Counted from the stretch's first letter, positions 16,066 through 25,391 are shown. The stretch is DNA of 64,000 bases from Hymenobacter nitidus (GCF_020447315.1 NZ_JAJADQ010000008.1:280071-344070); one strand, 5' to 3'. Numbers and translations are program-made. The notes: a model not told the origin generated them from the letters alone.

Positions 16066-16768
16066 TGTGGCGAATCAGCATAAAAGCCTCAGCAAACGGC
16101 TGCCCGATAACTACGCCCCAGCGCTGGGCCTGAATGCGCAGGGCTTCGGGGGAGCGGGGATGGGGGTAGGCCCGCTTCTCAAACTCGTAGGCTTCCATGC
16201 CCGCAATTTTGGCTGCCACATCTTCCTCTGTCACGGCCAGAAAGAAGTTAGGCAGGAAAGGGTTGGGGTAGTTGGCCGCCTGCCATTCGGTCGAGGAAGG
16301 CGTTTCGCAGGCTATAATAGTGCGCATCGGCTCGCCGGGCAGGGGCCGGGTGCCGGTAATAACAGCCTCGAAGGTGCGGCGGTGGTCAATATTCGTGTCG
16401 CCGCCGTGGTGGGTGAAGATGATATCGGGCTGGAATTCCTCCTTTTCCTGTTCTACCACTTTCACTATGTCCAGCAGGTCCACGGAGTCGAAGCGGTTAT
16501 CGGCAAAGTCGTAGATGCCAGTGGAGGCGTAGCCGATGGCCTCGGCGGCCCGCCGGATGTTGCCGCGGTGCACGCTCAGCTCGGCGGCCCACTTTTCCGG
16601 GTCGCGCACGGCACTGCGGGAGGTGATGCCCTCCCCCAGAATCACGGCCCGGGCCGTGCAGCCCTGCCGGTGTACGAGGCGGTGAATAGTGGCGCCCAGG
16701 CCCAGCAGCTCATCGTCGGGGTGGGCTACAACCACCAGAATCTTCTTGTTAATCCACTCCATCAGCAT
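16058..16768 (-). CDS. PIG-L family N-acetyl-sugar deacetylase
   Basis: 236 residues. The N-terminal AHPDDE motif (with Asp and His metal ligands), HHGGDTNIDHR and an upstream region of PIG-L/LmbE type are all present, so the Zn site looks intact. Such enzymes remove an acetyl group from N-acetyl amino-sugars. The start codon overlaps the 3' end of the acyltransferase gene by 20 bases, and its stop overlaps the next gene by 8, which indicates a tightly coupled operon. A plausible job is to deacetylate the nonulosonate or its precursor so that the acyltransferase can add another group. This is inferred. Confidence 0.88.
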   Translation of the reverse strand: MLMEWINKKILVVVAHPDDELLGLGATIHRLVHRQGCTARAVILGEGITSRSAVRDPEKWAAELSVHRGNIRRAAEAIGYASTGIYDFADNRFDSVDLLDIVKVVEQEKEEFQPDIIFTHHGGDTNIDHRRTFEAVITGTRPLPGEPMRTIIACETPSSTEWQAANYPNPFLPNFFLAVTEEDVAAKIAGMEAYEFEKRAYPHPRSPEALRIQAQRWGVVIGQPFAEAFMLIRHIG

Positions 16769-17696
16769 CGGGGGAAAAAGCCAGCAGGCGGCGGTACTCG
16801 TCGGGCAGAACAGACGAAAACGGCTGGCCGGTGTAAAACTTGATGCCCCGGCGGCGCAGGAAGTCCCGGAAATCCTCTTCCACGGCCGTAAACGCGCCCT
16901 GGGTTTTCATCGTGTCGAGGTGAAACACCACGTCGTTGCAGCGCAGCTCGGCCGTGGCCGGCTCGTAGGAAACCCGCACATTCAGCTGCTTGTAGGCTGC
17001 CAGCTGCTCGTAGTCCTGCACGATGCGCTGTACCAGCTGCTCGTTGCGGGCCGCATCGTGGCTGGGGTACATGTTTTCCCGCAGTATCTTCACCGGAATG
17101 CCGCCGGCCAGGCAGCCGTCGGGCAAATCCTTGTTGATAAGCGAGTTAGTGCCAATCACCACGTTGTTGCCGATGCGGCGGTTAGGCAGCACCGTCGACT
17201 TAGCCGGCAGCCACACTTTGTCGCCGATGTGCACGGGGCCAAAGTCGGCGGGGAAGCCTTCCAGAATGGGCAGGTAGGAACCGTGGGTCCACACGGCCAC
17301 GTCTTCGCCAATGCCCACGTACTCGCCGATGTGAATGGCGTGGTTGACGTTGAGCGTAATCCGGGCGCAAATCATGGAGTAGGACCCCACCCGCAGGTGG
17401 GCGTCCTCACTGAACTTGCCGCCGTGTCCCACCACTACGTTCGAGTCCCAGTACACGTACTCGCCCACGTGAATAGTGCGGGCCGTCAGGCTGTTGGCGT
17501 TGCCAAAGATGGTCAGGTTGCCGATAGTCAACTCCTGACCCACCAGAAACGTGTTGTTGGCGCCCAGTGTCACGTTGTCGCCGATAACGCAGGAAGCGGC
17601 CCGGATGGTGGTGTTGGGGCCAATGCGGAAGTTGCTGCCAATCGAGAGGTGATCGGCAATGATGTAGCTGCCGTGGTCGAATTTCCGGATTTCCAT
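16749..17696 (-). CDS. Left-handed beta-helix (hexapeptide) acyltransferase
   Basis: 315 residues. Hexapeptide repeats run from about residue 12 to 210 (IGSNFRIGPNTTI, IGDNVTLGANNTF, IGEYVGIGEDVAV, IGNNVVIGTNSLI), with the usual PVKIL end and a ~100-residue C-terminal extension. Such proteins are trimeric CoA-dependent acetyl/acyl-transferases. Position directly after pseI and before the PIG-L gene suggests that it modifies the nonulosonate. The start ATG 17696 opens the repeat region without extra residues. Confidence 0.85.
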   Translation of the reverse strand: MEIRKFDHGSYIIADHLSIGSNFRIGPNTTIRAASCVIGDNVTLGANNTFLVGQELTIGNLTIFGNANSLTARTIHVGEYVYWDSNVVVGHGGKFSEDAHLRVGSYSMICARITLNVNHAIHIGEYVGIGEDVAVWTHGSYLPILEGFPADFGPVHIGDKVWLPAKSTVLPNRRIGNNVVIGTNSLINKDLPDGCLAGGIPVKILRENMYPSHDAARNEQLVQRIVQDYEQLAAYKQLNVRVSYEPATAELRCNDVVFHLDTMKTQGAFTAVEEDFRDFLRRRGIKFYTGQPFSSVLPDEYRRLLAFSPDADGVD

Positions 17697-17742
17697 AGCC
17701 GTGAAGGTAGTAAATCAGTGGGGCCGGTGAGAAAAAGCCGGA

Positions 17743-18795
17743 TTACAGCACGGCCCAGGTAAGGGCCGTGCCGCGCCGGACGGCCTGGCGCACCGGGCGG
17801 CCCAGCACTTCGGGCAGGTAGTGCGGGGCCAGCCCGTGGCCGGGCCGAATCACGCGGATATTCTCGGGCGTCAGCACGTCGCCGGCCTGCAGATCTTCCA
17901 CCACATAAATGGAGCGGCGGAAGCCCAATGACTTTTTCTCCGCTTCCGTGGGGCCATAAAATACAGTGCCGAGAGCCTGCTGGGCCTGGCGGCACTCCAG
18001 CACCAGTCGCTGCATCTCGTCGGGCTCCATCGAAAACGAGGAATCGGGGCCGCCGTCGGCGCGCCGGATGGTGAGGTGCTTTTCAATGACCGTCGCACCC
18101 AGCACCGTGGCAGCCACGCTGACGCCGGTGCCCATGGTGTGGTCGGAAAGGCCCACCTGGCAGCCGAACATGGCCCGCAGGTGCGGAATAGTGTGCAGGT
18201 TGGTGTTGTGGGGCTGGGCCGGGTAGGTGCTGGTGCACTTGAGCAGCACGAGCTGGTCGTTGCCTTCTTCCTCGCGCACGATGCGCACCATGCGCTCCAA
18301 GTCGGCCAAATCGGCCATGCCGGTGGAGATGATGACGGGCTTGCCGGTGCGAGCCGCCCGCCGGATGAGGTCGGGCCAGTTGTTTTCGAACGAGGCAATC
18401 TTGTAGGCCGGGCATTTCAGGGTTTCCAGAAAGTCGACGGCCTCGACGGAAAACGGGGAGCTGAACCCCACCATGCCCCGCTCGGCGGCGCGGGCAAAAA
18501 TGGGCGCGTGCCACTCGAAGGGCGTGTGGTTGGTGGTGTAGAGCTCGTACAACGATTGGCCTTCCCAGTCGTCATTCGCCCCGCGCACGATGAAGTCGGG
18601 CTCCCGGCTGTCGAGCGTGAGCATGTCGGGCGTGCTGGTCTGGATTTTCAGGCCCTGGCAGCCCGCGTCGGCGGCGGCATCCACAATAGCCAGGGCTTTT
18701 TCCAGGCTCTGGCCGTGGTTGCCCGACATCTCAGCAATGATAAACGGCGGCTGACCCGCGCCAATCTGGTGGTTGCCCAGGATGATATTCTGCAT
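17743..18795 (-). CDS. pseI: Pseudaminic acid synthase
   Basis: 350 residues, a NeuB-family synthase that condenses PEP with the 6-carbon diacetamido-sugar to give the 9-carbon nonulosonate. The opening PFIIAEMSGNHGQSLEKAL is typical of PseI, not of NeuB proper. It also has LKIQTSTPDMLT, STGMADLADLE, LSDHTMG, EKHLTIRR and the C-terminal antifreeze-like SAF domain (from about residue 290, RRSIYVVEDLQAGD). The length is normal. It lies 8 bases after the pseG-pseH fusion gene. Confidence 0.93.
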   Translation of the reverse strand: MQNIILGNHQIGAGQPPFIIAEMSGNHGQSLEKALAIVDAAADAGCQGLKIQTSTPDMLTLDSREPDFIVRGANDDWEGQSLYELYTTNHTPFEWHAPIFARAAERGMVGFSSPFSVEAVDFLETLKCPAYKIASFENNWPDLIRRAARTGKPVIISTGMADLADLERMVRIVREEEGNDQLVLLKCTSTYPAQPHNTNLHTIPHLRAMFGCQVGLSDHTMGTGVSVAATVLGATVIEKHLTIRRADGGPDSSFSMEPDEMQRLVLECRQAQQALGTVFYGPTEAEKKSLGFRRSIYVVEDLQAGDVLTPENIRVIRPGHGLAPHYLPEVLGRPVRQAVRRGTALTWAVL

Positions 18796-18803
18796 GGATA
18801 GGT

Positions 18804-20297
18804 TCAGGAAACAGCGGCGGAAGCAACTTCCAGCCGAAATACTTCATAGGTTTCGTGGTGCAGCTCGGTGGCTGCCAGTTGGGCAAAGCCTAGGCGTTGA
18901 AACACGCGGCAGGAGGGAAGGTTGCCCGTCTTCACCTGCCCCAGCACCGCCCAGCTGCCCGGCTTGTCGTGGCGTAGTTGGCGCAGAGCCCGGCGCAGCA
19001 CCGCTACTCCCATACCCAGGCCCCGAAACGCCGCGTCCACCGAGTAGTCGATAGTGCCTTCGAAGCCCGTAAACTCGACGCGCACCTGGCCCACGGGCTC
19101 ATTCGCCCGCTCAAAAATATACAGAAAGGAGTCAGCATCCGTCAGGCGGCGCGAAAACCAGCCCAGGTGGGTGCTCCAATCGATGGGCTCGGGGTGAATG
19201 GCATTGCGGCGAACGTCGGCGTCGTTGGCCCAGGTAAAATACTGCTCGGCATCGGCGGGCTGGGCCCGGCGCACCGTGAGCTGAGCCGCCGTGTGCAGGG
19301 CCCCAAACACTTGTCGGAAGCGCGGTGCCGCGGCCCCGTCAAATACCTGGCGCTGGCGCTGCACGGCCTCCCGGGCCAGGGTGGGCAGTTGCGCTTCGTC
19401 GGCTTCGAGCAGATCGGTATAAGGACGCGCTAAGTTGTTTGCGGTCAGATAGGAGAGCAGTTGGCGCTGATTATCGGCTATGGCGTGTAGAAACAGCAGG
19501 CCGCCCACCGCGCAGCATTCATAGGCTATGCCGCTGGGCGGGCACACCAGCAGGCCGCAGCGCCCGAGTATGTCCGCCAGCTGGTCGGCCGTCAGGTTGT
19601 GGTGCAAGGTTACTGCGCTCATGTCCTGGGTGTGCTGTTGCAGGGCGGTCTGGTGGGGATAAGCCGCGCCCGTCACCACATCCATAGCCTTAGTCGGGAA
19701 CCGCTGCCGCAGCTGCGTGAGCAGCGCCAGCGTGTGATTGTCCGGGTCGGCCCCGCCCAGGTTCAGAAAGAGGCGGCTGGTATCGGGTTGGGTTATGGGT
19801 AGCCGGGCGGCATGCTGGAATGGAGCCCGCAGCAGCGCATACGCCGGGCCCAAACACAACTCGGCGCCGGGCACCGTCTTGTTGGCGTAGGCTTCTGGGC
19901 CAATGCCGCCGGCGTGGTTGATGACCATATCCGCCCACAGGTAGTCCGTGGCCAGATCATCGAGCCAGACGACCGGCTGCTGGCGCACCCAGAAGGCGTG
20001 GTCGTAGCCGGGGCCGAAGTGGTAGCCATCCAGCACCAGGATATCGGCGGGCCGTAGTTGGGTTGAAAGCCAGGCGGCTTCCTGCTGGTGGTCGGGAAAA
20101 GCCGGAATGCTCCACAGCTCCTGGCAAACAGCCTCCAGCTGGGCCTGTACCTGGGGCTCGGGGGCCCGTATGGCGAAGACGCAGGTGAAGTCGGGCTGCA
20201 GCATGGCGGCCAGCGCCAGGCAGCGCACCACGTGGCCCAGGCCCATCGTGGAGTTGCCGTCGGCCCGAAAAACAATCCGTGGAGCGGAATCCGGCAT
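18804..20297 (-). CDS. pseG-pseH: Fused PseG (UDP-sugar hydrolase) - PseH (N-acetyltransferase)
   Basis: 497 residues with two parts. Residues 1 to ~335 are PseG: GNSTMGLGHVVRCLALA carries the catalytic His of the GxGHxxR loop, and LFLNLGGADPDN and CPPSGIAYECCAVGG are the UDP-site blocks. Residues ~342 to 497 are a GNAT domain of the PseH type: LTVRRAQPADAEQYFTWAND, then YSVDAAFRGLGMGVAVLRRA, the acetyl-CoA loop. Together they would acetylate the 4-amino-sugar and release UDP. The start ATG shares one base with the stop of the cytidylyltransferase gene (TGATG), so translation is coupled. In most genomes these are separate genes. Confidence 0.92.
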   Translation of the reverse strand: MPDSAPRIVFRADGNSTMGLGHVVRCLALAAMLQPDFTCVFAIRAPEPQVQAQLEAVCQELWSIPAFPDHQQEAAWLSTQLRPADILVLDGYHFGPGYDHAFWVRQQPVVWLDDLATDYLWADMVINHAGGIGPEAYANKTVPGAELCLGPAYALLRAPFQHAARLPITQPDTSRLFLNLGGADPDNHTLALLTQLRQRFPTKAMDVVTGAAYPHQTALQQHTQDMSAVTLHHNLTADQLADILGRCGLLVCPPSGIAYECCAVGGLLFLHAIADNQRQLLSYLTANNLARPYTDLLEADEAQLPTLAREAVQRQRQVFDGAAAPRFRQVFGALHTAAQLTVRRAQPADAEQYFTWANDADVRRNAIHPEPIDWSTHLGWFSRRLTDADSFLYIFERANEPVGQVRVEFTGFEGTIDYSVDAAFRGLGMGVAVLRRALRQLRHDKPGSWAVLGQVKTGNLPSCRVFQRLGFAQLAATELHHETYEVFRLEVASAAVS

Positions 20298-21040
20298 CAG
20301 ACTTTCTTTTGCTCAATGTGCGCGTTCAGCGCCACCAGCTCGGGGTGGGCATCCAGCAAGTCCAGAAGCGCATCGGTGGGAAGCTGGTGGGCGTGGTGCT
20401 GCTCAATCAGTACTTTTAGCAGCTCAAAATCATCGGCCGTGTCCACTGTTAGGCGGTAGGCGCTGCGGTTGGCGGGGCGGGTGAAGTGCCGGAAGCGCAC
20501 CCGCCCCGAGCGGTTCTGGTGAATAAAGGGCGTCACATGCTCCCGGTCGCTGGGCTGGGTGGCCTGCTGGAAGGCTTCGGCGAGCAGCTCCCGGGAGAAA
20601 ATCTCGAAATCCAGCCCCCGCGGGTAGGTGCGCTCCAGCACGTTCGAGAGGTACAGGCGCGCATCGCCCTGCCGGATGTACTCCTCCACACCCCGCCGAA
20701 TCAGCGTACCATCGAGCAACGGGCAGTCGGAGGTAACGCGCACGATAAGGTTCAGCTCGTACTGCTCGGCGCAGCTCCAGTAGCGGCTCAGCACGTCGTC
20801 TTCACTGCCCCGCACCAGCGGCAAGGACTGGTCGGCGGCAAAATCAGCCAGCGGATTATCGGTCGTATTTGTGGTAATAGCCAGGTAGATTGGCAGCTCG
20901 GCTTCCCGCAGCCGGCTCACGTGGTACTGCAGCATGGGCTGGCCACCAATGGGCATCAGCACCTTGCCCGGCAGGCGGGTGCTGGTCATGCGGGCCTGGG
21001 AAATGATGCCGACCCGGGGCACGGAGGGAAAATCAGCCAT
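20297..21040 (-). CDS. SpsF-type cytidylyltransferase (COG1861), in place of PseF
   Basis: 247 residues. ARMTSTRLPGKVL is the nucleotide-binding loop of cytidylyltransferases, and VRVTSDCPLLD carries the metal-binding Asp. The pattern is that of SpsF/COG1861 proteins, not of the NeuA/PseF group. It would make CMP-nonulosonate. The frame extends back to TTG 21058, but ATG 21040 is better: it lies 4 bases after the pseC stop. Neighbours on both sides are Pse pathway genes and no other cytidylyltransferase is in the window, so this is the likely PseF replacement. Confidence 0.85.
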   Translation of the reverse strand: MADFPSVPRVGIISQARMTSTRLPGKVLMPIGGQPMLQYHVSRLREAELPIYLAITTNTTDNPLADFAADQSLPLVRGSEDDVLSRYWSCAEQYELNLIVRVTSDCPLLDGTLIRRGVEEYIRQGDARLYLSNVLERTYPRGLDFEIFSRELLAEAFQQATQPSDREHVTPFIHQNRSGRVRFRHFTRPANRSAYRLTVDTADDFELLKVLIEQHHAHQLPTDALLDLLDAHPELVALNAHIEQKKV

Positions 21041-21044
21041 GTGC

Positions 21045-22196
21045 TTAGCGCTCAACAAATTCCCGGATGCAGCGGATAACGTACTGCTGCTGCTCGTCGG
21101 TCAGGGACGGAAACAAGGGGATACTCAGGCAGTGCGCGTAGTAGTGTTCGGCCCGCGGAAAGTCGCCGGGTTGCCAGCCTAGCTCCTGGTAATAGGGCAT
21201 GGTATGCACCGGAATGTAATGTACCTGGGCAAACACCTGCTTTTCGCGCAGGAAGTCATAGAGCCCTTTGCGGTCGGCTACCTGTACTACGTAGAGGTGG
21301 TAGGCGTGGCCCGGCGCCCCGGCCAGGGCCTGCACCTGGGGCAAGGCGGCAAAGGCCGCGTCGTATTGGGCGGCCAGTTCCCGGCGGCGCGCGAGGCCCT
21401 CGTCGGCCCGCTGCAGCTGGCTGATACCCAGAGCGGTGAGCATATCGGGCATGCGGTAGTTGTAGCCGAGCTGCTGCATTTCCATGTACCAGCCCCCGTC
21501 GTTGCGGTGCATTTTGGCCGGGTCCTTCGTGATGCCGTGAGTGCGCAGCATCAGGAGCTTCTCGTAAAGGTCAGCGCGGTTGGTGGTTATCATGCCGCCT
21601 TCGCCGGTGGCAATGTGCTTGACGGGGTGGAAGGAGAAGATGGCCAGATCGGCAAACTGGCCGTTGCCGCAGCGCTGCTCCCGGCCCTGGGAGTCGGTAA
21701 AAAAGCCGCCCGGCGCGTGGCAGGAGTCCTCAATGAGCCAGAGGCCAAACTCGTCGGCCAGTTCGCGGGCCAGCTCCAGATCTACGGCCAGGCCGGCAAA
21801 ATCCACCGGAATCAGGCCCTGGAAGTAACCTCTGGGGTGGGCTTCGAGCAGGGCGCGCACCTGGGCCAGGTCAATCAGGCCAGTAGCGGGGTCAATGTCG
21901 GCGAAGTGCACCTCACCGCCGCAGTAGAGCACGCAGTTGGCCGAGGCGGCGAAGGTGATGGGCGTGGTAATCACGCGTTGGCCGGGGGCCACGCCCAGGG
22001 CCAGGGCGCACAGGTGCAGGGCGGCCGTACCGTTGGCCACGGCCACGGCGTACGAGGCCCCGATGTAGGCGGCAAACTTCTGCTCAAACTCTGCCACTTT
22101 CGGGCCCTGGGTCAGAAAGTCGGAAAGCAGCGTTTCGGTGACGGCCTGCAAGTCGGCTTCGGTGATGTGCTGACGGCCGTAGGGAATGGGGAGCAT
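21045..22196 (-). CDS. pseC: UDP-4-amino-4,6-dideoxy-N-acetyl-AltNAc transaminase
   Basis: 383 residues from ATG 22196, chosen because PIPYGRQHITEADL is the PseC family start. Other signs are SDFLTQGPKVAEFE, VANGTAALH, ITTPITFAASANC, the IEDSCHAPGG block with the PLP-binding Asp, and FSFHPVKHIATGEGG with the aldimine Lys. It transfers an amino group to the 4-keto-sugar made by PseB. It heads the minus-strand run pseC - cytidylyltransferase - pseG/H - pseI - acyltransferase - PIG-L - transferase, with gaps or overlaps of a few bases until 17743. Confidence 0.93.
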   Translation of the reverse strand: MLPIPYGRQHITEADLQAVTETLLSDFLTQGPKVAEFEQKFAAYIGASYAVAVANGTAALHLCALALGVAPGQRVITTPITFAASANCVLYCGGEVHFADIDPATGLIDLAQVRALLEAHPRGYFQGLIPVDFAGLAVDLELARELADEFGLWLIEDSCHAPGGFFTDSQGREQRCGNGQFADLAIFSFHPVKHIATGEGGMITTNRADLYEKLLMLRTHGITKDPAKMHRNDGGWYMEMQQLGYNYRMPDMLTALGISQLQRADEGLARRRELAAQYDAAFAALPQVQALAGAPGHAYHLYVVQVADRKGLYDFLREKQVFAQVHYIPVHTMPYYQELGWQPGDFPRAEHYYAHCLSIPLFPSLTDEQQQYVIRCIREFVER

Positions 22197-22220
22197 AGGA
22201 GCGGGGAAAGGCAAAGCACG

Positions 22221-22250
22221 CAAAGGTCTGAAAACGCGGGCAACTGGCAA
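22221..22250 (-). promoter_or_regulatory. Promoter of the pse operon
   Basis: Read on the minus strand: TTG at 22250-22248, a 19-base spacer and GACCTTTG at 22228-22221 (one mismatch to TAnnTTTG). The start would fall near 22216, ~20 bases before pseC. Confidence 0.55.
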
Positions 22251-22352
22251 GAATAAACCGGAAAGTAATACCTTCGTCGGGCCTATTTCGTCGGCTGCGC
22301 CAAACAGTTTTGTGTAAGCCGGTATTTATTTCGCGCCTCCTATTATCCTTGA

Positions 22353-25300
22353 ATGAAACACATCTACAAAGGGGCACTACAGTGCCTGGTATTCATGTTT
22401 TGTGCTCTTTTCTGCCTGTCGCCGGCTCAGGCCCAAAAGGAAAGTAGCAACTGGTATTTCGGCAATCAAGCCGGCGTCAGCTTTGCCGGTGGTAGCCCAG
22501 CGGCGGTTGCCAGCAGTGCCATGACCTCGTACGAAGGGGCCGCCTCAATTTCGAATGGTGCGGGGCAGCTGCTCATGTACAGCAACGGGGAACAGGTCTG
22601 GGATGCTACCCATCAGGTAATGCCCAACGGCGGAGCATTAGGAGGCCACAACTCGTCTTCACAAGGAGCGCTGTTGTTGCGGGCGCCGGGTAGTGCTACT
22701 CTGTACTACCTGTTTACCGTGGATGCCATCGACAACAACTTGGCGGGTGGGCTCCGCTACTCTATTATTGATATGTCGTTGCGCAACGGGCTGGGCGATG
22801 TGACGGCCACCAAAGCGGTTCGGCTGCCGACGCCGACCTTGACCGGGAAAGTAACGGAAAAGCTCACGGCCGCTTTGCACGCCAACGGCCATGATTACTG
22901 GATTGTGGTGCACGGCTGGCAGTCGAACAGCTTCTATAGCTTTTTGCTTTCCTCCGCGGGCATTAGCGCGACGCCCCTGGCCAGCACCGTTGGTCCGGTT
23001 CACCAGGGCGGCGGCAGCTTTTTCGGGGCGGCTAATGCCGTAGGCTACATGCGCATTTCGCCCAATGGCTCGAAACTGGCACTGGCGCAGCGTGACAACG
23101 GCTTTGAGTTATATGACTTTGATAAAGCCACCGGCACGGTGTCAAACTACCTCGGCTTGTCAGGGTTGAGCACCTATTACTACGGAATAGAGTTTTCGCC
23201 CGATAACTCCCGCCTGTATACCACGATGTACTCGGATGGTGGCTTCGACAGCAGCATCTACCAATTCAATTTGCTGGCCGGCTCGGCGGCAGCCATCCAG
23301 ACTTCGCGCCAGCTAATCGGGTCGGTTTCGGGTCTGTCAGTTGCTATACAGGGGGCTCCTAATGGCAAGATTTATCTTTCCGCCCTCAACAAAACCTATT
23401 TAAACTCTATTGAGCAGCCTAATGCCTTCGGCTCTGCCTGTGCGTTCCGGGAAAATACCGTGTCGTTAGGTACGCGGGCTGGGCAAAATGGCCTGCCCAA
23501 CTTCCCCAACGCCTTCGTGGCAAACGAGTGGACCGGGGCCGTCAGCACCGTCTATACCGACCCGGCGAACTGGAGTGCCGGCTACGTGGCAGGGAGCACC
23601 GATGACGTGATTATTAAGTCCTCCGCGGTGCGCATGCCCGTACTCAGCGCCTCAGCTGCCGTGCGCAGCTTCACCGTTGAAAGCGGCGCGTCGATGGTCG
23701 TAAACGGTACTTTTTCGGTGGGCGGTAGCCTGCTGAACAGCGGAACCTTCACCGGTAGCGGGGAAGTGCAAATGGTCGGGGCCGGGCCGCACGCCATTGG
23801 GGGGCAGCGGATTCTCAGCATCCGAAACCTGACGCTTGCTACGGGCGCAACCACGCAGCTGAATGTGGCGGTAGTGGTTTCGGGCATACTTACCTTGAAT
23901 GCCAACCTGAATACGCCGCTGGCCGCGGTAGTGCTTGCCTCCTCGGCGAGCGGCACGGCCATGGTGGTCAACAATGGCAGCTTTGCCGTGGTGGGTCGGG
24001 CCGTGGTGCAGCGCTACATTGCGCCGGGCCTCAATGGTGGCCTGGGCTACCGCCACTACTCGGCCCCGGTGAGCAATGCCACCTTCGCCAGCTTGCAGAC
24101 CTCGGGCTTCTCGCCCGTCTTCAACACGGCCTATAACACGGCCGAGTTTCCGGGCACCGTCACGCCTTTTCCCACCGTCTTTGGCTACGACCAGCAGCGC
24201 CTCGTGACGGCGGCCACGGCCGGCAACCAGGGCTTCGATGCCGGCTGGTACTCGCCGGGCCGGGCTTCGGAGGCCATGCAGCCCGGGGTGGGCTACACGG
24301 TTAATATCGAGGCAAGCCGCCTGGTGGAGTTTGACGGCACGCTCAACAACGGCCCCATCACCCGCAGCGGCCTGACGCGCACTGCCGACGCCGCGGGCGG
24401 CTGGCAGCTACTGGGTAATCCCTACCCGGCCCCCATCGACTGGAACCTGACTTTTCCGGGTGCTACCAATCTGCTCAACTCGGTGTACGTGTTTAAGTCG
24501 TCGGGGCAGTACGATGGCAGCTACGAGAGCTACGTGAATGGCGTGGGCACGGCCCGCTACATTGGCTCCGGCCAGGGCTTCTTCGTGCGCGTTGCCAGCC
24601 CCGGCACCAGCGGCAGCCTGAATTTCACCAATGCGGCTCGCCTGACTTCCTACCTGAGCCCTGATTTCAACCGCGGAGCTACCGCCGAAACCCGCCCCCT
24701 GGTACAGCTCGATCTGGTAAGCGGCCCGCGGCACGACGCCGCTTATGTGTACTTTGAGCAGGGTGCCACGGCGGGCTTCGATGCCGCCTTCGACGCCTAC
24801 AAAATCACGACCGGCGAAGTAGCGGCGCTGGCCGTGCGGGCCGGCGCCGAGCCACTGTCTATCTGCGGCCTGCCCAACACCCTGGGCACTGCCGTCCTGA
24901 CCGTGCCGCTGAGTGTGTATACCCCGCGCGGCGGCAGCTACTCCTTACAAGCCATGCAGGTGCTCAACCTGCCGGCCGGCACGCCGGTGTACCTGCGCGA
25001 TACGCAAACCGGAGCCCTGGTAAATCTGCGGGAGCAGCCCGCCTACACGTTCAGCAGCACGGCCGGGTCGCTCGATTCCCGGTTCGAGCTGGTGTTCGGC
25101 GCTGGTCAGGTGCTGGCCAGCACGTCGGGGCAGCTCAGCGCGCAGGTCGCGCTGTACCCGAACCCGGCCCGTGCGCAGGCAGCCCTCACGCTGCCCGCAG
25201 CTCTACACCAGGCCGGGGCCAGCATAACGGTGGTAAACAGCCTGGGGCAGACGGTACACGCGCAGACTCTGCGGGCCAACCAGCCCCAGGCGCCCGTGCT

Positions 25301-25391
25301 GCTGCCCCTCACCGGGCTGGCCAAAGGCATCTACACTGTGCGCCTCAGCGGCCCGGCCGGCGTGGCCAGCAAGAAGCTGGTGGTGGAATAA
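22353..25391 (+). CDS. Large secreted T9SS cargo protein with a WD40-like N-terminal half
   Basis: 1012 residues with a signal peptide ending AQAQ. The N-terminal ~380 residues begin with NWYFGNQAGVSF, typical of Bacteroidota proteins whose seven-bladed beta-propeller-like region is followed by adhesive domains. A middle region (about 390-530) contains ~20-residue beta-helix-like repeats. From ~540 there is a module with YRHYSAPVSNATF and WQLLGNPYPAPIDW, often seen in this group. The last ~80 residues are a type A T9SS sorting domain (ALYPNPARAQ .. GIYTVRLSG .. KKLVVE). It would be secreted and attached to the surface. It lies on the opposite strand between pseC and pseB. Confidence 0.85.
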   Translation: MKHIYKGALQCLVFMFCALFCLSPAQAQKESSNWYFGNQAGVSFAGGSPAAVASSAMTSYEGAASISNGAGQLLMYSNGEQVWDATHQVMPNGGALGGHNSSSQGALLLRAPGSATLYYLFTVDAIDNNLAGGLRYSIIDMSLRNGLGDVTATKAVRLPTPTLTGKVTEKLTAALHANGHDYWIVVHGWQSNSFYSFLLSSAGISATPLASTVGPVHQGGGSFFGAANAVGYMRISPNGSKLALAQRDNGFELYDFDKATGTVSNYLGLSGLSTYYYGIEFSPDNSRLYTTMYSDGGFDSSIYQFNLLAGSAAAIQTSRQLIGSVSGLSVAIQGAPNGKIYLSALNKTYLNSIEQPNAFGSACAFRENTVSLGTRAGQNGLPNFPNAFVANEWTGAVSTVYTDPANWSAGYVAGSTDDVIIKSSAVRMPVLSASAAVRSFTVESGASMVVNGTFSVGGSLLNSGTFTGSGEVQMVGAGPHAIGGQRILSIRNLTLATGATTQLNVAVVVSGILTLNANLNTPLAAVVLASSASGTAMVVNNGSFAVVGRAVVQRYIAPGLNGGLGYRHYSAPVSNATFASLQTSGFSPVFNTAYNTAEFPGTVTPFPTVFGYDQQRLVTAATAGNQGFDAGWYSPGRASEAMQPGVGYTVNIEASRLVEFDGTLNNGPITRSGLTRTADAAGGWQLLGNPYPAPIDWNLTFPGATNLLNSVYVFKSSGQYDGSYESYVNGVGTARYIGSGQGFFVRVASPGTSGSLNFTNAARLTSYLSPDFNRGATAETRPLVQLDLVSGPRHDAAYVYFEQGATAGFDAAFDAYKITTGEVAALAVRAGAEPLSICGLPNTLGTAVLTVPLSVYTPRGGSYSLQAMQVLNLPAGTPVYLRDTQTGALVNLREQPAYTFSSTAGSLDSRFELVFGAGQVLASTSGQLSAQVALYPNPARAQAALTLPAALHQAGASITVVNSLGQTVHAQTLRANQPQAPVLLPLTGLAKGIYTVRLSGPAGVASKKLVVE

